Position numbers and translations under genes: made by a program
Shown: positions 40,613-49,372 of the stretch, piece after piece
Position numbering within the stretch: position 1 is the stretch's first letter
How the letters are laid out: the number at the start of each line of letters is the position of its first letter
Notes under the pieces: model-generated
The model's database searches: none
What the model was told of the DNA's origin: nothing
Seen by the model: the letters and a program-made list of their open reading frames with translations, nothing else
Assembly: GCF_026805325.1 (NCBI RefSeq)
Contig: NZ_JAPRAT010000007.1
Coordinates: 61,154-125,153 of the forward strand
Length of the DNA stretch: 64,000 bases
Reading direction: 5' to 3'
Source: Natronobacillus azotifigens
GTDB lineage: Bacteria; Bacillota; Bacilli; Bacillales; Amphibacillaceae

Positions 40613-41194
40613 GTGGATTTCATTTGGGAAGCCTTTGTTATGGTGATTGCTGGATTTATTTTTTTACGCTTGTCTGGACGTAAATCACTTGCGCAAATGA
40701 CAGTTACTACAACGGTGGTTATGATTTCAATTGGCGCGATAATCGTGCAACCAATCATTGACGATAGTGTAGCGAAAACTTTAATTACTATCATCATTTT
40801 TATCAGTGTTCTTATTGTAATTGAGTATATTCAAGTGAAATCAAATGTACTAGAGAAACTTATAACAGGGAAAGCGATAGCAGTAATTGAAAATGGGAAG
40901 ATCAATCTGGATAATTTGAAAAAAATGCGTTTTACCGTTGATAAATTGGAGATGCAATTACGTCAACGTGGGATTTCTAATTTTTCAGACGTGAAAAATG
41001 CAACCATAGAACCAAATGGGCAATTAGGTTATGAATTAACTCCTGACGCGAGGCCATTAACCGTAGGAGAGTTCAAAAAATTAACAGGACTTATGATGAA
41101 AAATCAAAATCAATCGCCAGATGTGGATGGTAGCTTGTTTTACGAGGTTATTTACAAACAACATTCAAAAAATCATCAGGAAAATTTGAAGTGA
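40613..41194 (+). CDS. DUF421 (YetF-like) membrane protein
   Basis: A 193-residue protein with three N-terminal membrane helices (about 4-20, 28-48, 54-76) and a soluble C-terminal YetF domain (about 85-180; ARPLTVGEFKKL). The RLSGRKSLAQMTVTT motif between helices 1 and 2 is diagnostic for the family. The start is GTG 40613 after AAAGGAG; upstream codons are open but unsupported. Function is not established; related Bacillus proteins are spore-linked or membrane proteins of unknown role. Confidence 0.85.
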   Translation: MDFIWEAFVMVIAGFIFLRLSGRKSLAQMTVTTTVVMISIGAIIVQPIIDDSVAKTLITIIIFISVLIVIEYIQVKSNVLEKLITGKAIAVIENGKINLDNLKKMRFTVDKLEMQLRQRGISNFSDVKNATIEPNGQLGYELTPDARPLTVGEFKKLTGLMMKNQNQSPDVDGSLFYEVIYKQHSKNHQENLK

Positions 41195-41211
41195 AACACA
41201 TAAACAAAAGA

Positions 41212-41247
41212 AAAATCCACTGATATTGAGCGGATTTCATTTTTTAC
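41212..41247 (+). terminator. Terminator after the DUF421 gene
   Basis: AAATCC and GGATTT arms, with a CT/AG inner pair, followed by a T tract broken by one CA. Confidence 0.7.
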
Positions 41248-41427
41248 AAAGTAAGTTGTCCTAAGAAATTCTTCTTTCTAATCAATTAGTCAATCTAATT
41301 TTGAAAAGTGGGGATGGATCAAGGAATTGTTGATTCTGATTTTTAGACGTTCGTAGAATAAGCAGTGGGGATGGGGAAACCAATCTATAGGAACCTCTCC
41401 ATTGATTTCACTTGATTAGATTAGAAT
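41248..41427. other. Intergenic stretch without a supported gene
   Basis: Contains GTGGGGATGG twice (near 41309 and 41365), about 57 bp apart. Nothing else stands out. Confidence 0.4.
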
Positions 41428-41523
41428 TTATTTTCGTTTTACTCGTTTTTTTCCACATCCTCCACAGCCACTTTTCCGTTTTACTGGTTTTGCTTTAATT
41501 ACTTTTATTTTTCTTGTAATCAT
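41428..41523 (-). CDS. Small basic cysteine-containing protein, 31 residues
   Basis: ATG at 41523 on the minus strand follows AGAGGAGG by 7 bp and opens 31 codons to a TAA. The product is almost all Lys/Arg/Val/Ile with one CGGCGKK segment; the C-terminus is KRVKRK. The pI must be very high. Upstream on the minus strand, CATAGAATA with AAAC 16 bp before it resembles a sigma-K promoter, so a role in the mother cell or spore is possible. I do not recognise the family. The strong ribosome site is the main evidence. Confidence 0.55.
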   Translation of the reverse strand: MITRKIKVIKAKPVKRKSGCGGCGKKRVKRK

Positions 41524-41729
41524 AATTCTTCCTCCTCTACTAGCACCGTTTCTTTTCCTTTTAATAAAGGTGCAATTAATTATAAAGCTATTTCAATTTT
41601 ATTCTATGTGAAAACTAATGAAATGTTTGTACAATAACCTACAAATCAATAAATAGCACATTGGAGTTACCGCTGATAGTCTCAAATAAATAATTGTTCA
41701 AAACCATGTTGTATTTAAGAGCTAAATTT

Positions 41730-42070
41730 GACACAATCAGTCTAGTAAATGATTTATTTTCTTCAATTTAACGAGGTTCAGGTGAGAATAGATGATCAAA
41801 AGTACGGTCACATCATCATGAAGCGTGTTTATGCTTAGGTTGACTATGAAAAAGTGCTGTAACCTCGTCAAGAAGACCGATCTTGCTTAGGTTGAGGGCA
41901 AAAAATGGTTCTAACCTCGTCAAGAAGACCGATCTTGCTTAGGTTGAGGGCAAATAATGCATCAAGACTCGTCAAGATACCTAATCTTGCCTAGATTTAG
42001 TACCAAAAAGTACTGCAACTTCGTTGAAACACTCACTTAAATCTAGATTAACACTAAACCTGCAATTAAT
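41730..42070 (+). repeat. Dispersed 52-bp-unit repeat element, copy C
   Basis: Head with GACACAATCAGTCTAG and TTCAGGTGAGAATAGATG, followed by units starting at 41861, 41913, 41965 and 42017, exactly 52 bp apart. The first two units are nearly identical and carry CAAGAAGACCGATCTTG between AACCTCGT and CTTAGGTT. The tail is CACTCACTTAAATCTAG. Confidence 0.9.
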
Positions 42071-42110
42071 AGGGGAAAGTTTTGAAATGGTAGGCAGGAT
42101 AAAAATAAAA

Positions 42111-42153
42111 GAACAGATGAAATCAATAATCGTCACTTGATTTCGTCTGTTCA
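42111..42153 (-). terminator. Terminator of the CAP-domain gene
   Basis: GAACAGATGAAATCAA pairs with 42137-42152 (one G-T). The A-rich left flank gives a T run on the minus strand, matching the upstream minus-strand gene. Confidence 0.9.
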
Positions 42154-42183
42154 TACTAAACGCTCTACAGCTTGGTAGAAGTA

Positions 42184-43308
42184 TCATTCTGCTAAATACT
42201 TTTCTGTATAATAAGGTTGCGATTCTTCATTAAAAGCAACTCCTATTCCCAGTGATTCAAAAGCATCATTTAATTTATTTTCTCTATGTCCGAGTGAATT
42301 CATTAACCCTTCGTGCGCAAAAACACTACTGATCTGTCCTGCCGCTAGATTTTCACCTGCAGTTCGATATGAAATAGCATCCTCTGTTAACCGATCAAAA
42401 GGAGATAACCCATCCAGATTGATATGACCAAAATAATTATTTTCAGCCATGTCATTGCTATGTTTGTAAGCTGTTTCTCTCACCCGTTCATCCCAAGAAA
42501 GTATACTTAAATCGTGTTTAACTCTAGCAGCATTTGTAATGTCAAATAATTGATATTCAAAACCTGTTTTTAATTGACCACTTGGATCTGCAAAGTAAGT
42601 TTCTTTTTGTTCTTCTAAGTCCCCACGAATAATTTGAATGCCAGTAACTGTATTGTTCTGATGTAAATCGTAAAAAATAGTTACATAATCGTCATGGATA
42701 CGAAACATGTCATATTCTTCTGTATCTTGAAGTCTATAATTGACATATCCTTTTCTAAGATACTCTAAAGGTTCGCCTAATTCGGCAAGTATGTTTGAGC
42801 GACTACTTTCAAAGTTGATACCTTTTGTAGATGTAACAAGATTTTGATTTGTGTAAAGACCTGCGACTAGATTATTCTCATCGTATGCAACAAGAATAAA
42901 GTTATGGTAATGATCATGGTATGCAGTCCAATCTACACCATATTCATTTAATGAAGATCGTTGATGTGATCCAACATGCTGTTCTACCATATCTCGAGAA
43001 TCATTAAGTTCTATATTATGGATAGAAAAAACTTGTTCGGTAGGTTCATCTAGTTCGGGTGATTCTGGAATGGTAGGGTCAGGTTCTACCTTTGTTTCCT
43101 CACGCATTCTTTTAAATAAAAGGTCTATTTCCTTATTAATGTGATCAATTGTATGATTCACGGTAGGGTTATTTCTCATTCGATTTAGGTCATAGCGAAT
43201 TTCATCATATACTCCAGAGATACCAGAATGAGTAAATGCATCTCCATAAAAATACCAAAATGACCCAGCAATGATCAATAAAACAATAATATTTCTTAAT
43301 TTCCGCAA
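42184..43308 (-). CDS. ylbC: CAP/SCP-domain protein, YlbC-like
   Basis: A 374-residue exported or membrane-anchored protein. The N-terminal hydrophobic segment (residues 5-20) is followed by a charged linker, a CAP-associated N-terminal domain (about 95-230), and a C-terminal CAP/SCP domain (about 250-372). The CAP domain has HSNDMAENNYFGHINLDG and GENLAAG, with a histidine/glutamate set typical of the fold. The architecture matches B. subtilis YlbC (346 residues); the exact role is unknown. The start ATG lies near the left end of an AT-rich divergent promoter region shared with the SulP gene. Confidence 0.85.
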   Translation of the reverse strand: MRKLRNIIVLLIIAGSFWYFYGDAFTHSGISGVYDEIRYDLNRMRNNPTVNHTIDHINKEIDLLFKRMREETKVEPDPTIPESPELDEPTEQVFSIHNIELNDSRDMVEQHVGSHQRSSLNEYGVDWTAYHDHYHNFILVAYDENNLVAGLYTNQNLVTSTKGINFESSRSNILAELGEPLEYLRKGYVNYRLQDTEEYDMFRIHDDYVTIFYDLHQNNTVTGIQIIRGDLEEQKETYFADPSGQLKTGFEYQLFDITNAARVKHDLSILSWDERVRETAYKHSNDMAENNYFGHINLDGLSPFDRLTEDAISYRTAGENLAAGQISSVFAHEGLMNSLGHRENKLNDAFESLGIGVAFNEESQPYYTEKYLAE

Positions 43309-43719
43309 GTTATAACCACCTACCTCGTCTATATATTGATTCTTTATTCTAGCAAGTTTTCACTAGATAAACAACTTGTTATGCTGTTTAAAAATATACT
43401 TGCTCTCTTCTATACAGTTTGCTATAATTCTATCTTGTGACCAATTAAGTTCGAGTGCTAGTAGTTACTAGAATAAGAGAAATTGTAACAAAGATATTTT
43501 CTCCAAGGATAAATTGTTGTCGAAAATCTCTGTTTGTTTGACAGGATTTTCTAAAGTGATACGTGATAAAAATTTTTCTTGTTACCAAAAATCTCTTTTG
43601 TTCATCTCTCTTTTTCTATTCATTTTTGAAATCTTATTTAGTTATAGAACAACAGTAAGTCCGTAAACTTACATCATTTAGGGTATCATTTAACCAGAAA
43701 TATTATACAGACAATAGAT
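43309..43719. other. Divergent promoter region without a gene
   Basis: Nothing coding is visible. It contains a small hairpin GTAAGT/ACTTAC near 43652, and it must carry promoters for both flanking genes. Confidence 0.4.
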
Positions 43720-43753
43720 AAAACTCTGGCTTACTTTATAAGTTGAGTTTTTC
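43720..43753 (+). terminator. Terminator-like hairpin in the SulP leader
   Basis: AAAACTC pairs with GAGTTTT, an inner CTTA/TAAG pair extends the stem, and TTTTTC follows. It lies only 40 bp before the SulP start, so it may be an attenuator. Confidence 0.5.
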
Positions 43754-43791
43754 TAATAATTATATAGAGAAAATTTAAAGGGGATGACTCA

Positions 43792-45396
43792 TTGAAAAAC
43801 ATAGAGACAAAAAATATCAATATTACAGCTCGAATACTTGGGATGTTCGTTCAGAAAAAAACATTAATAAAGAATGAGGTGCTATCTGGATTAACAGTAG
43901 CTTTGGCATTAATTCCAGAATCAGTTGCCTTTGCGTTTGTTGCAGGGGTTAGTCCAATCTTAAGCTTACAAACAGCCGTTATGATAGGGCTTATTGCAGC
44001 AATTTTTTCAGGTAGGCCAGGGATGATTAGTTCATCAACAGCAGCTATTTCTGTAGTATTCGCTTCGTTAATAGCGATGCATGGTTTAGAATATTTATTT
44101 GCAACTGTTGTTTTAATGGGAATCATTCAAATAGGAATTGGGGTATTACGCTTAGGAAGATTTGCTAGGATTATACCGTATTCTGTAATGCTAGGTTTTC
44201 TAAATGGCTTGTCGATTGTAATTTTTTTAGCACAATGGGATCAATTTAAAGTAAATAAGACGGTAGTAGTAAATGGCGTGGAGATGGTGGAAAAGGTATG
44301 GTTACCAATGCCTGATCTAGCGATTATGCTTTTCTTCGTTCTAGTAACGATGGCCATTATTCATTTTTTTCCAAAACTTACGAAAGCAGTTCCAGCAAGT
44401 CTAGTAGCAATTATTATTATGACAATTGTAGCCGTTGTTCTAAGTAATAATGGCTATCATTTAAGAAACGTGCAAGACTTTGCTGGTATGGAAATTAAAG
44501 GTGGTTTACCGAGATTTCATGTTCCACAAGTGGCGATAAGTATTGATATGTTGCGAATTATTTTTCCATATGCACTCGTTGGGGCGCTTGTAGGTTTAAC
44601 AGAAGCAGTACTTACACTTCGGGTTATTGATGAAATGACTGATACAAGAGGTAGAACAAATAAAGAATGTGTTGCACAAGGGATTGCTAACACTGTAAAT
44701 GGGTTCTTTGGAGGCATGGGTGGAGATGCAATGATTGGTCAGTCGATCATTAATATAAAATCTGGCGGTAGAACTCGATTGTCCGGGATTGTAGCTGCTG
44801 TTGCGTTGCTCATGTTTATTATGTTTGGTTCAAGTTTAGTTAATGCGATTCCTTTAGCAGCACTTGTTGGTGTAATGTTTATGGTCGTAGTTGGAACGTT
44901 TAAATGGGAAAGCTTAAAATATGGTAAAAAGGTTCCGTTTCAAGATATTGTCGTAATTGTTGTAGTTAGTTTAGTAACTATATTTGCTGATTTAGCAACT
45001 GCCGTGATTATTGGGGTAGTATTAGCAGCCTTAATGTTCGCCTGGGAAAAAGGTAAAGTTATTTACGTAAACGTGGAAAATGAACCACAAGGGATAAAAA
45101 CATACAAAATAAACGGTTCGATATTTTTTGGTTCTGTTTTAAATTTTAAAGAGTTGTTTGATATTAACAATGACCCAGATAATATAATTATTGACTTTAA
45201 ATACGCAAAAGTGATGGATCATTCTGCTATCGAAGCGATTAATAGTATTGCGGAAAGATATGAAGCTTTAGGAAAAGAAGTAACACTTATTCGACTTAGC
45301 GAAGAATGTCAAAGATTATTTAGAAATGCTGAAACCATTACCAAGGTGAAAATTGATACAAAGTTGGGCGCTGTTCCTCAGCATCCTTATGTATAA
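43792..45396 (+). CDS. SulP family anion transporter with STAS domain
   Basis: Likely a proton- or sodium-coupled transporter of sulfate, bicarbonate or related anions. The 534-residue protein has about 11-12 membrane helices (residues 25-420) with LIPESVAFAFVAGVSPILSL and GRPGMISSSTAAISVVFA near the N-terminus. GGMGGDAMIGQSIINIKSGG is the conserved SulP signature near residue 305. The STAS domain occupies about 435-525 (IIIDFKYAKVMDHSAIEAI). The start is TTG 43792 behind AAAGGGGATG. A NUDIX gene follows 20 bp downstream, probably in the same operon. Confidence 0.93.
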   Translation: MKNIETKNINITARILGMFVQKKTLIKNEVLSGLTVALALIPESVAFAFVAGVSPILSLQTAVMIGLIAAIFSGRPGMISSSTAAISVVFASLIAMHGLEYLFATVVLMGIIQIGIGVLRLGRFARIIPYSVMLGFLNGLSIVIFLAQWDQFKVNKTVVVNGVEMVEKVWLPMPDLAIMLFFVLVTMAIIHFFPKLTKAVPASLVAIIIMTIVAVVLSNNGYHLRNVQDFAGMEIKGGLPRFHVPQVAISIDMLRIIFPYALVGALVGLTEAVLTLRVIDEMTDTRGRTNKECVAQGIANTVNGFFGGMGGDAMIGQSIINIKSGGRTRLSGIVAAVALLMFIMFGSSLVNAIPLAALVGVMFMVVVGTFKWESLKYGKKVPFQDIVVIVVVSLVTIFADLATAVIIGVVLAALMFAWEKGKVIYVNVENEPQGIKTYKINGSIFFGSVLNFKELFDINNDPDNIIIDFKYAKVMDHSAIEAINSIAERYEALGKEVTLIRLSEECQRLFRNAETITKVKIDTKLGAVPQHPYV

Positions 45397-45416
45397 ATAG
45401 CGATGGAGGTTATTGT

Positions 45417-45956
45417 TTGAGATTACTAAAGAAAATAATTCATCGAGATGTAAAAAATTTAGATGGGAATACATTTGAAAGAATAGCAGCGCGTGGAATT
45501 GTTTTAAAAGGTTCAAAAATTCTTTTAATGTATACAAAGTTATATAATGACTACAGTTTCCCGGGTGGGGGAGTAGACGTTGATGAAGATTTAGTCACTG
45601 GTTTAAAAAGGGAGCTTGCTGAGGAAACTGGAGCAAAGAATGTAGAAGTAATTAGTGAGTTTGGTTATATTGATGAATATCGACCGCACCATAAGCCTGA
45701 ATACGATTTAATTCACATGCTATCCTATTTTTACGTATGTAAGATCGATGAGCACTTAGAAGAGCCGAGCTTTGAAGACTATGAAATAGCCAATGGGATG
45801 TCAGCAGATTGGATTGATATTCACGAGGCGATTCAACACAATAAAATGGTAATCGCAAATAAAGAACCTTCAATGGGATTATCTATTGAACGAGAGACAT
45901 TTGCTTTAGAGAAAATTGTTGAAGAATTATTGGAAGGCAAAATGAAACAAAAGTGA
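45417..45956 (+). CDS. NUDIX hydrolase
   Basis: A 179-residue nucleoside-diphosphate-linked pyrophosphatase. The NUDIX box is intact near residues 45-67: GGGVDVDED, then REL and EETGA, fitting Gx5Ex7REUxEExGU. The substrate cannot be deduced. The start is TTG 45417 with TGGAGGT 6 bp upstream. It follows the SulP transporter by 20 bp and ends at a bidirectional terminator. Confidence 0.88.
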   Translation: MRLLKKIIHRDVKNLDGNTFERIAARGIVLKGSKILLMYTKLYNDYSFPGGGVDVDEDLVTGLKRELAEETGAKNVEVISEFGYIDEYRPHHKPEYDLIHMLSYFYVCKIDEHLEEPSFEDYEIANGMSADWIDIHEAIQHNKMVIANKEPSMGLSIERETFALEKIVEELLEGKMKQK

Positions 45957-45980
45957 TGATTACCATGAATAGATTATTTG

Positions 45981-46012
45981 AAAAAACGATCCTATTAAAG
46001 GATCGTTTTTTC
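45981..46012. terminator. Bidirectional terminator between NUDIX and coat genes
   Basis: AAAAAACGATCC pairs exactly with GGATCGTTTTTT, serving both converging genes. Confidence 0.95.
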
Positions 46013-46017
46013 AATAC

Positions 46018-46560
46018 TTATTTATTGTTGTTATTAATTGTTGTATTTGATAGTGCTGTGACAGGAAGTGGGGTAACTGGATCAAGGCATGCAATGGCAC
46101 AGAAACAATTTAAATCAACAGTGATACAAATTCCTGTTGCTTGAAAATCTCTAATACTGTTTCCTGGGAAGAAATCACATACGTTATCACCACCAGGTCC
46201 TGGTGTTGAACCGCCTGCTGTAACGGGAATTAGCAATTCCAGTTGAACACAACAATCACTACCTTCTACAAATTTCTTCGCACGAAAGATTGGCGTCTCT
46301 ACACATCCAAAGAACGTTTGATCTGTCATTCCTAATGTTTCCTGGAAAACTCCACTTGCAATATAGGGTTTACAACCTTTACAGTATAGAAAAAATGGAA
46401 TGGTTGTATTACCGTTACCAGCAACTTGTGGTGAAAGTAATTGATCAATAGATCGTTCACAACTTGTTAGACAACACTCTTCTTGTACAGCGTCTTGTGC
46501 AGCAACGATTTGATGAACAATTTCACAAACACAATCTTCTAATTTAGGTTTGAAAGTCAA
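46018..46560 (-). CDS. cotZ: Spore coat protein of the CotY/CotZ family
   Basis: A 180-residue cysteine-rich protein with about 14 cysteines, including EECCLTSCE, YCKGCKP, FFGCVETP, SDCCVQLEL and LNCFCAIACLDPV. The N-terminal CVCEIVHQIVAAQDAV matches the CotY/CotZ family, which crosslinks into the spore crust. The start is TTG 46560 behind AAAGGAGG, 7 bp upstream. The C-terminal tail is Thr/Asn-rich. Whether it is the CotY or CotZ equivalent cannot be decided. It is solitary here, unlike the cotVWXYZ cluster of B. subtilis. Confidence 0.85.
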   Translation of the reverse strand: MTFKPKLEDCVCEIVHQIVAAQDAVQEECCLTSCERSIDQLLSPQVAGNGNTTIPFFLYCKGCKPYIASGVFQETLGMTDQTFFGCVETPIFRAKKFVEGSDCCVQLELLIPVTAGGSTPGPGGDNVCDFFPGNSIRDFQATGICITVDLNCFCAIACLDPVTPLPVTALSNTTINNNNK

Positions 46561-46920
46561 AATAATTCCTCCTTTCTTTTGAAGTTACTATACAATACGA
46601 AATATATGAAGAAGTGATAGGTATAGAAATCTAGCACAAGTTAAATTGATGAATATATATATGATTCATTTTAACTAGTAGAGTATAAACTTGTGATATA
46701 AATAAGGAAACATCAATTAAAGAGGATTTTCGAATCCAAGCGACTGGTTATTTTCAATGAGGATAAAGTATCTAAAGTTATTAAATTCAAATATAAATAT
46801 TCACAAAGAAAAAAAGAGCGATTTCCTTATTTCATCGTGTAATCTGTAAGTAATCAATGGTTGCCTATTGCAATTATTCATGAGATGAGTTATTCTTCAT
46901 TACTGTACACATTTATGATA
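46561..46920. other. Intergenic region between coat gene and DedA-like gene
   Basis: AT-rich with no supported gene. It should contain a mother-cell promoter for the coat gene, but I see no clean match. Confidence 0.4.
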
Positions 46921-46931
46921 GGAGGATAATG

Positions 46932-47474
46932 ATGCACCAATTTGATCAATCCCTAGAAGCATTTATTGATGGAGCAGGTTGGTTTGCTCCCATTCTTTTC
47001 ATCATTTTACATGTGGTTCGACCACTATTCTTTATCCCGGTTATCGTAATCTGTATTGCTGGTGGAGTACTGTTTGGATTTGTCGAAGGGGCAATTCTAT
47101 CATTAATCGGACTGTCTTTAATGAGCCTTATTTCATATAAACTCGTTCATCGCTTTCCAAAATTCAAGAAGAATCTCACTCGTTTAAAAGAAAAGATTTT
47201 TTATGACCGCTCATTAACTGTTGCTCAAGTGATGATGTTACGAATCATGCCATTTATTCATTTTCACTTACTTTCACTATATCTAATGGAAATGACAAAA
47301 TCATTGAAAGAATATATGTACTATTCTATACTCGGTTTAATCTTACCTGCGATCGTATATACAGGGTTTGGTGAAGCTATTACAGCATTACCGTGGTATA
47401 TTACTTTATGCTTATTACTTGTTTTGGCAGGAGCATTTAAATCTATTGATATATGGAATAAATCTCACATATAA
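46932..47474 (+). CDS. DedA/TVP38-TMEM64 family membrane protein
   Basis: A 180-residue polytopic protein with about five hydrophobic segments. HVVRPLFFIPVIVICIAGGVLFGF and the re-entrant-like MLRIMPFIHFHLLSLYL are characteristic of the VTT domain. Family members act in lipid flipping or membrane homeostasis; the specific role is unknown. ATG 46932 has GGAGG 6 bp upstream; ATG 46929 would be only 3 bp away. A terminator follows. Confidence 0.82.
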   Translation: MHQFDQSLEAFIDGAGWFAPILFIILHVVRPLFFIPVIVICIAGGVLFGFVEGAILSLIGLSLMSLISYKLVHRFPKFKKNLTRLKEKIFYDRSLTVAQVMMLRIMPFIHFHLLSLYLMEMTKSLKEYMYYSILGLILPAIVYTGFGEAITALPWYITLCLLLVLAGAFKSIDIWNKSHI

Positions 47475-47499
47475 GTATCTATGCCATAAATGTATTTGT

Positions 47500-47536
47500 A
47501 AAAAGCTCCAACGTTATGTTGGTGCTTTTTCTTTTC
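47500..47536 (+). terminator. Terminator after the DedA-like gene
   Basis: AAAAAGCTCCAAC pairs with GTTGGTGCTTTTT with one mismatch, followed by T-rich sequence. Confidence 0.9.
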
Positions 47537-47539
47537 CTT

Positions 47540-47780
47540 ATATGAAGTAGGACTATGTCTTGGGTATTTTCTATTCATTTGGAGAGCGCACAAAAAAGGT
47601 AGGATATACATCGTGCGTGTCCTAAACCCGGTGAATGAGAAGCAAGCAGATCAAGGTTAGGGAATTAGTAAAACGAGTCAACAAAGAAAGGCGTCACTTT
47701 TCGTTTGGGACAGTTTGAACAACCTTTAATACGAAACTATCTCTACAAGGGGGGAAGTGTTATAATAATGGAAGAAAAAA
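47540..47780. other. Intergenic region without a supported gene
   Basis: No gene or clear repeat. TATAAT at 47761-47766 may be a promoter -10 for the following small membrane protein, though its -35 is weak. Confidence 0.4.
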
Positions 47781-47799
47781 TAAGAAGAGGAAGTGCTGA

Positions 47800-48108
47800 A
47801 TGAATAAGCTAAAGTCACTTTATATTCTCATCGTATTTGTAGTACCATTTATTTTTATCACTACGATCAATATACTGGTAAATATCGATCGATTACTATA
47901 TATTGATATCCTATTAGGTTTTATCTATATTATTTTTAGTAACGCGCTTGGGCGTGCATTTATGAATTGGTTGGTCCAGCACAATAAAACAGATCAAGTC
48001 TGGGAGTGGGCTTTTAATACAAAAAGTAATGTGATGACCATCTTCTACCTTGTGTTTATCCTAGCTAGTATGATGTTAACCGGTATAGTCAGAGTTAACT
48101 TTATGTAA
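47800..48108 (+). CDS. Small membrane protein, 102 residues, unknown function
   Basis: Three predicted membrane helices (about residues 6-26, 32-52, 80-100) with a short cationic-aromatic loop (RAFMNWLVQHNKTDQVWEW). I do not recognise the family. ATG 47800 has AGAGGAAG 7 bp upstream. It is a single-gene unit followed by a repeat hairpin. Confidence 0.65.
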   Translation: MNKLKSLYILIVFVVPFIFITTINILVNIDRLLYIDILLGFIYIIFSNALGRAFMNWLVQHNKTDQVWEWAFNTKSNVMTIFYLVFILASMMLTGIVRVNFM

Positions 48109-48133
48109 GGAAGATTAATGTAATAAGATAAAC

Positions 48134-48200
48134 GGAAACTTCAATCAGAGGGGGAATACCTAAAAACCCTACTGATTGAAGTCTCACTTTATCCGTAATT
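48134..48200. repeat. TTCAATCAG hairpin repeat (best copy)
   Basis: ACTTCAATCAG with GGG pairs with CCC and CTGATTGAAGT (48138-48182); CTTTATCCGTAATT follows. A half copy is at 62860-62900 (CCCCACATTGATTGAAGTTC then CTTATCCAATTATG), and a degenerate copy is at 38909. It may serve as terminator for the convergent genes. Confidence 0.7.
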
Positions 48201-48215
48201 GATTTGTGCTGCTTT

Positions 48216-48668
48216 TTATCGCCGCTTAAAACCTTCTTGCTCTAAGTAATCAACAGCAGCATTATATGTGGAAAATGTTCCATCTAACATTTCACCTGCA
48301 TAGACATTCCAAGAATCATAATCATTTATCAAGTCTAATATTTGATTTTTTCTGTTGATCCATGTTTCTTGAAAAGGCTCTTGCTCAGATAGAGACTCAA
48401 TGGCTTCATGGATAATCTTACGTAATTCAATCGCAGAAAAATCGCGGATATTCACCATACCTTTGGCGTCAACATCATAATCATTTTTATTATTAAGTAA
48501 CTCAGCGTATACATAACCATTACCATTTGGGTGTAAATGATAGACAATATTCTTCTTATCCAAAACACTATCTGGAAACTGAAAATTCACGCGTCCTAAA
48601 GACACATCTTTTCTTTTTAATGTTGGGAAAGCTTCAATTATCGTTAGTTTTTCTTCAAATGTAAGCAT
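48216..48668 (-). CDS. Conserved hypothetical protein, 150 residues
   Basis: Soluble acidic protein beginning MLTFEEKLTIIEAFPTL, with an N-terminal alpha/beta part containing VYHLHPNGNGYVYAELL and a C-terminal helical part. No membrane segment or cysteine. ATG 48668 follows TGGAGGT. I recall similar unnamed Bacillaceae proteins but no function. Confidence 0.7.
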   Translation of the reverse strand: MLTFEEKLTIIEAFPTLKRKDVSLGRVNFQFPDSVLDKKNIVYHLHPNGNGYVYAELLNNKNDYDVDAKGMVNIRDFSAIELRKIIHEAIESLSEQEPFQETWINRKNQILDLINDYDSWNVYAGEMLDGTFSTYNAAVDYLEQEGFKRR

Positions 48669-48836
48669 AGTACCTCCAATTTTATCCCTGTGGAATTCAT
48701 AATCAGTTGAGAAATCTATTTAAAAAACAAACGGATAGAGAATTAACTTAATGATTTAAGCCTACTCTTATTAGGTAGGAACGAGAAAAGACAAGCGTTA
48801 GTCGCTTGTCTTTATTCTGCTAACGCATCATATTGG

Positions 48837-49286
48837 TTAACCGCGTCGTCCACCTCTACCACCTTGTTTTGATTCTTTACTACGTTTCAATGTAGAGAGA
48901 TTTTCTTCACTAGTTTTTAAGAAATTTGCAATTTTATCTTCAAAGCTTTCTTTTGGTTTAAAATTACCTTTTGAACGGTTATTTCTTGTGTTTCGATCAT
49001 CTCTACCACCTTGACGTGGTCGTCTAGCAGGCGAGTCACTGTCTCCCTCAGGTTTGTCTATAGCTTTTTTGATGGATAAAGCAATTTTACCATCTTTCTC
49101 ACTTAATACTTTCACTTCAACCTGCTCGCCAACTTTAAGGTGATCATTAACATCTTTTACGTAGCTATCTGCTACTTCACTAATATGCACCAATCCAGTC
49201 GTGTTACCAGGTAATTCGATAAATGCTCCAAAATTTGTGATACCAGTTACTTTCCCTTGAACTTTACTACCAATTTCAACTGACAA
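48837..49286 (-). CDS. yabR: S1-domain RNA-binding protein YabR (CvfD/GSP13 family)
   Basis: A 149-residue ribosome-associated S1-domain protein. The S1 domain (residues 3-72) contains GITNFGAFIELPG and GLVHISEVADSYVKDV, followed by an Arg/Gly/Asn-rich basic linker. The C-terminal tail LSTLKRSKESKQGGRGGRRG is shared with B. subtilis YabR. It is longer than YabR (128) because of the linker. Here it is next to an ABC-F gene, not beside divIC as in B. subtilis. Confidence 0.88.
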   Translation of the reverse strand: MSVEIGSKVQGKVTGITNFGAFIELPGNTTGLVHISEVADSYVKDVNDHLKVGEQVEVKVLSEKDGKIALSIKKAIDKPEGDSDSPARRPRQGGRDDRNTRNNRSKGNFKPKESFEDKIANFLKTSEENLSTLKRSKESKQGGRGGRRG

Positions 49287-49372
49287 AAAATTTCCCCCTC
49301 AATAATTTTAAAACTACGTCATTATAACAAATATATAGGATAAAATCAATCGGTTGCAAGTCTAATTTCTTA

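Noticed and set aside
41861..42030. A CRISPR array, because of regularly spaced repeats
   Set aside because: The whole 52-bp unit is repeated with no unique spacers, only three to four units occur per locus, and no cas genes are present.
45953..46144. A plus-strand frame over the end of the coat gene
   Set aside because: It runs through the bidirectional terminator and is the shadow of the minus-strand coat gene.
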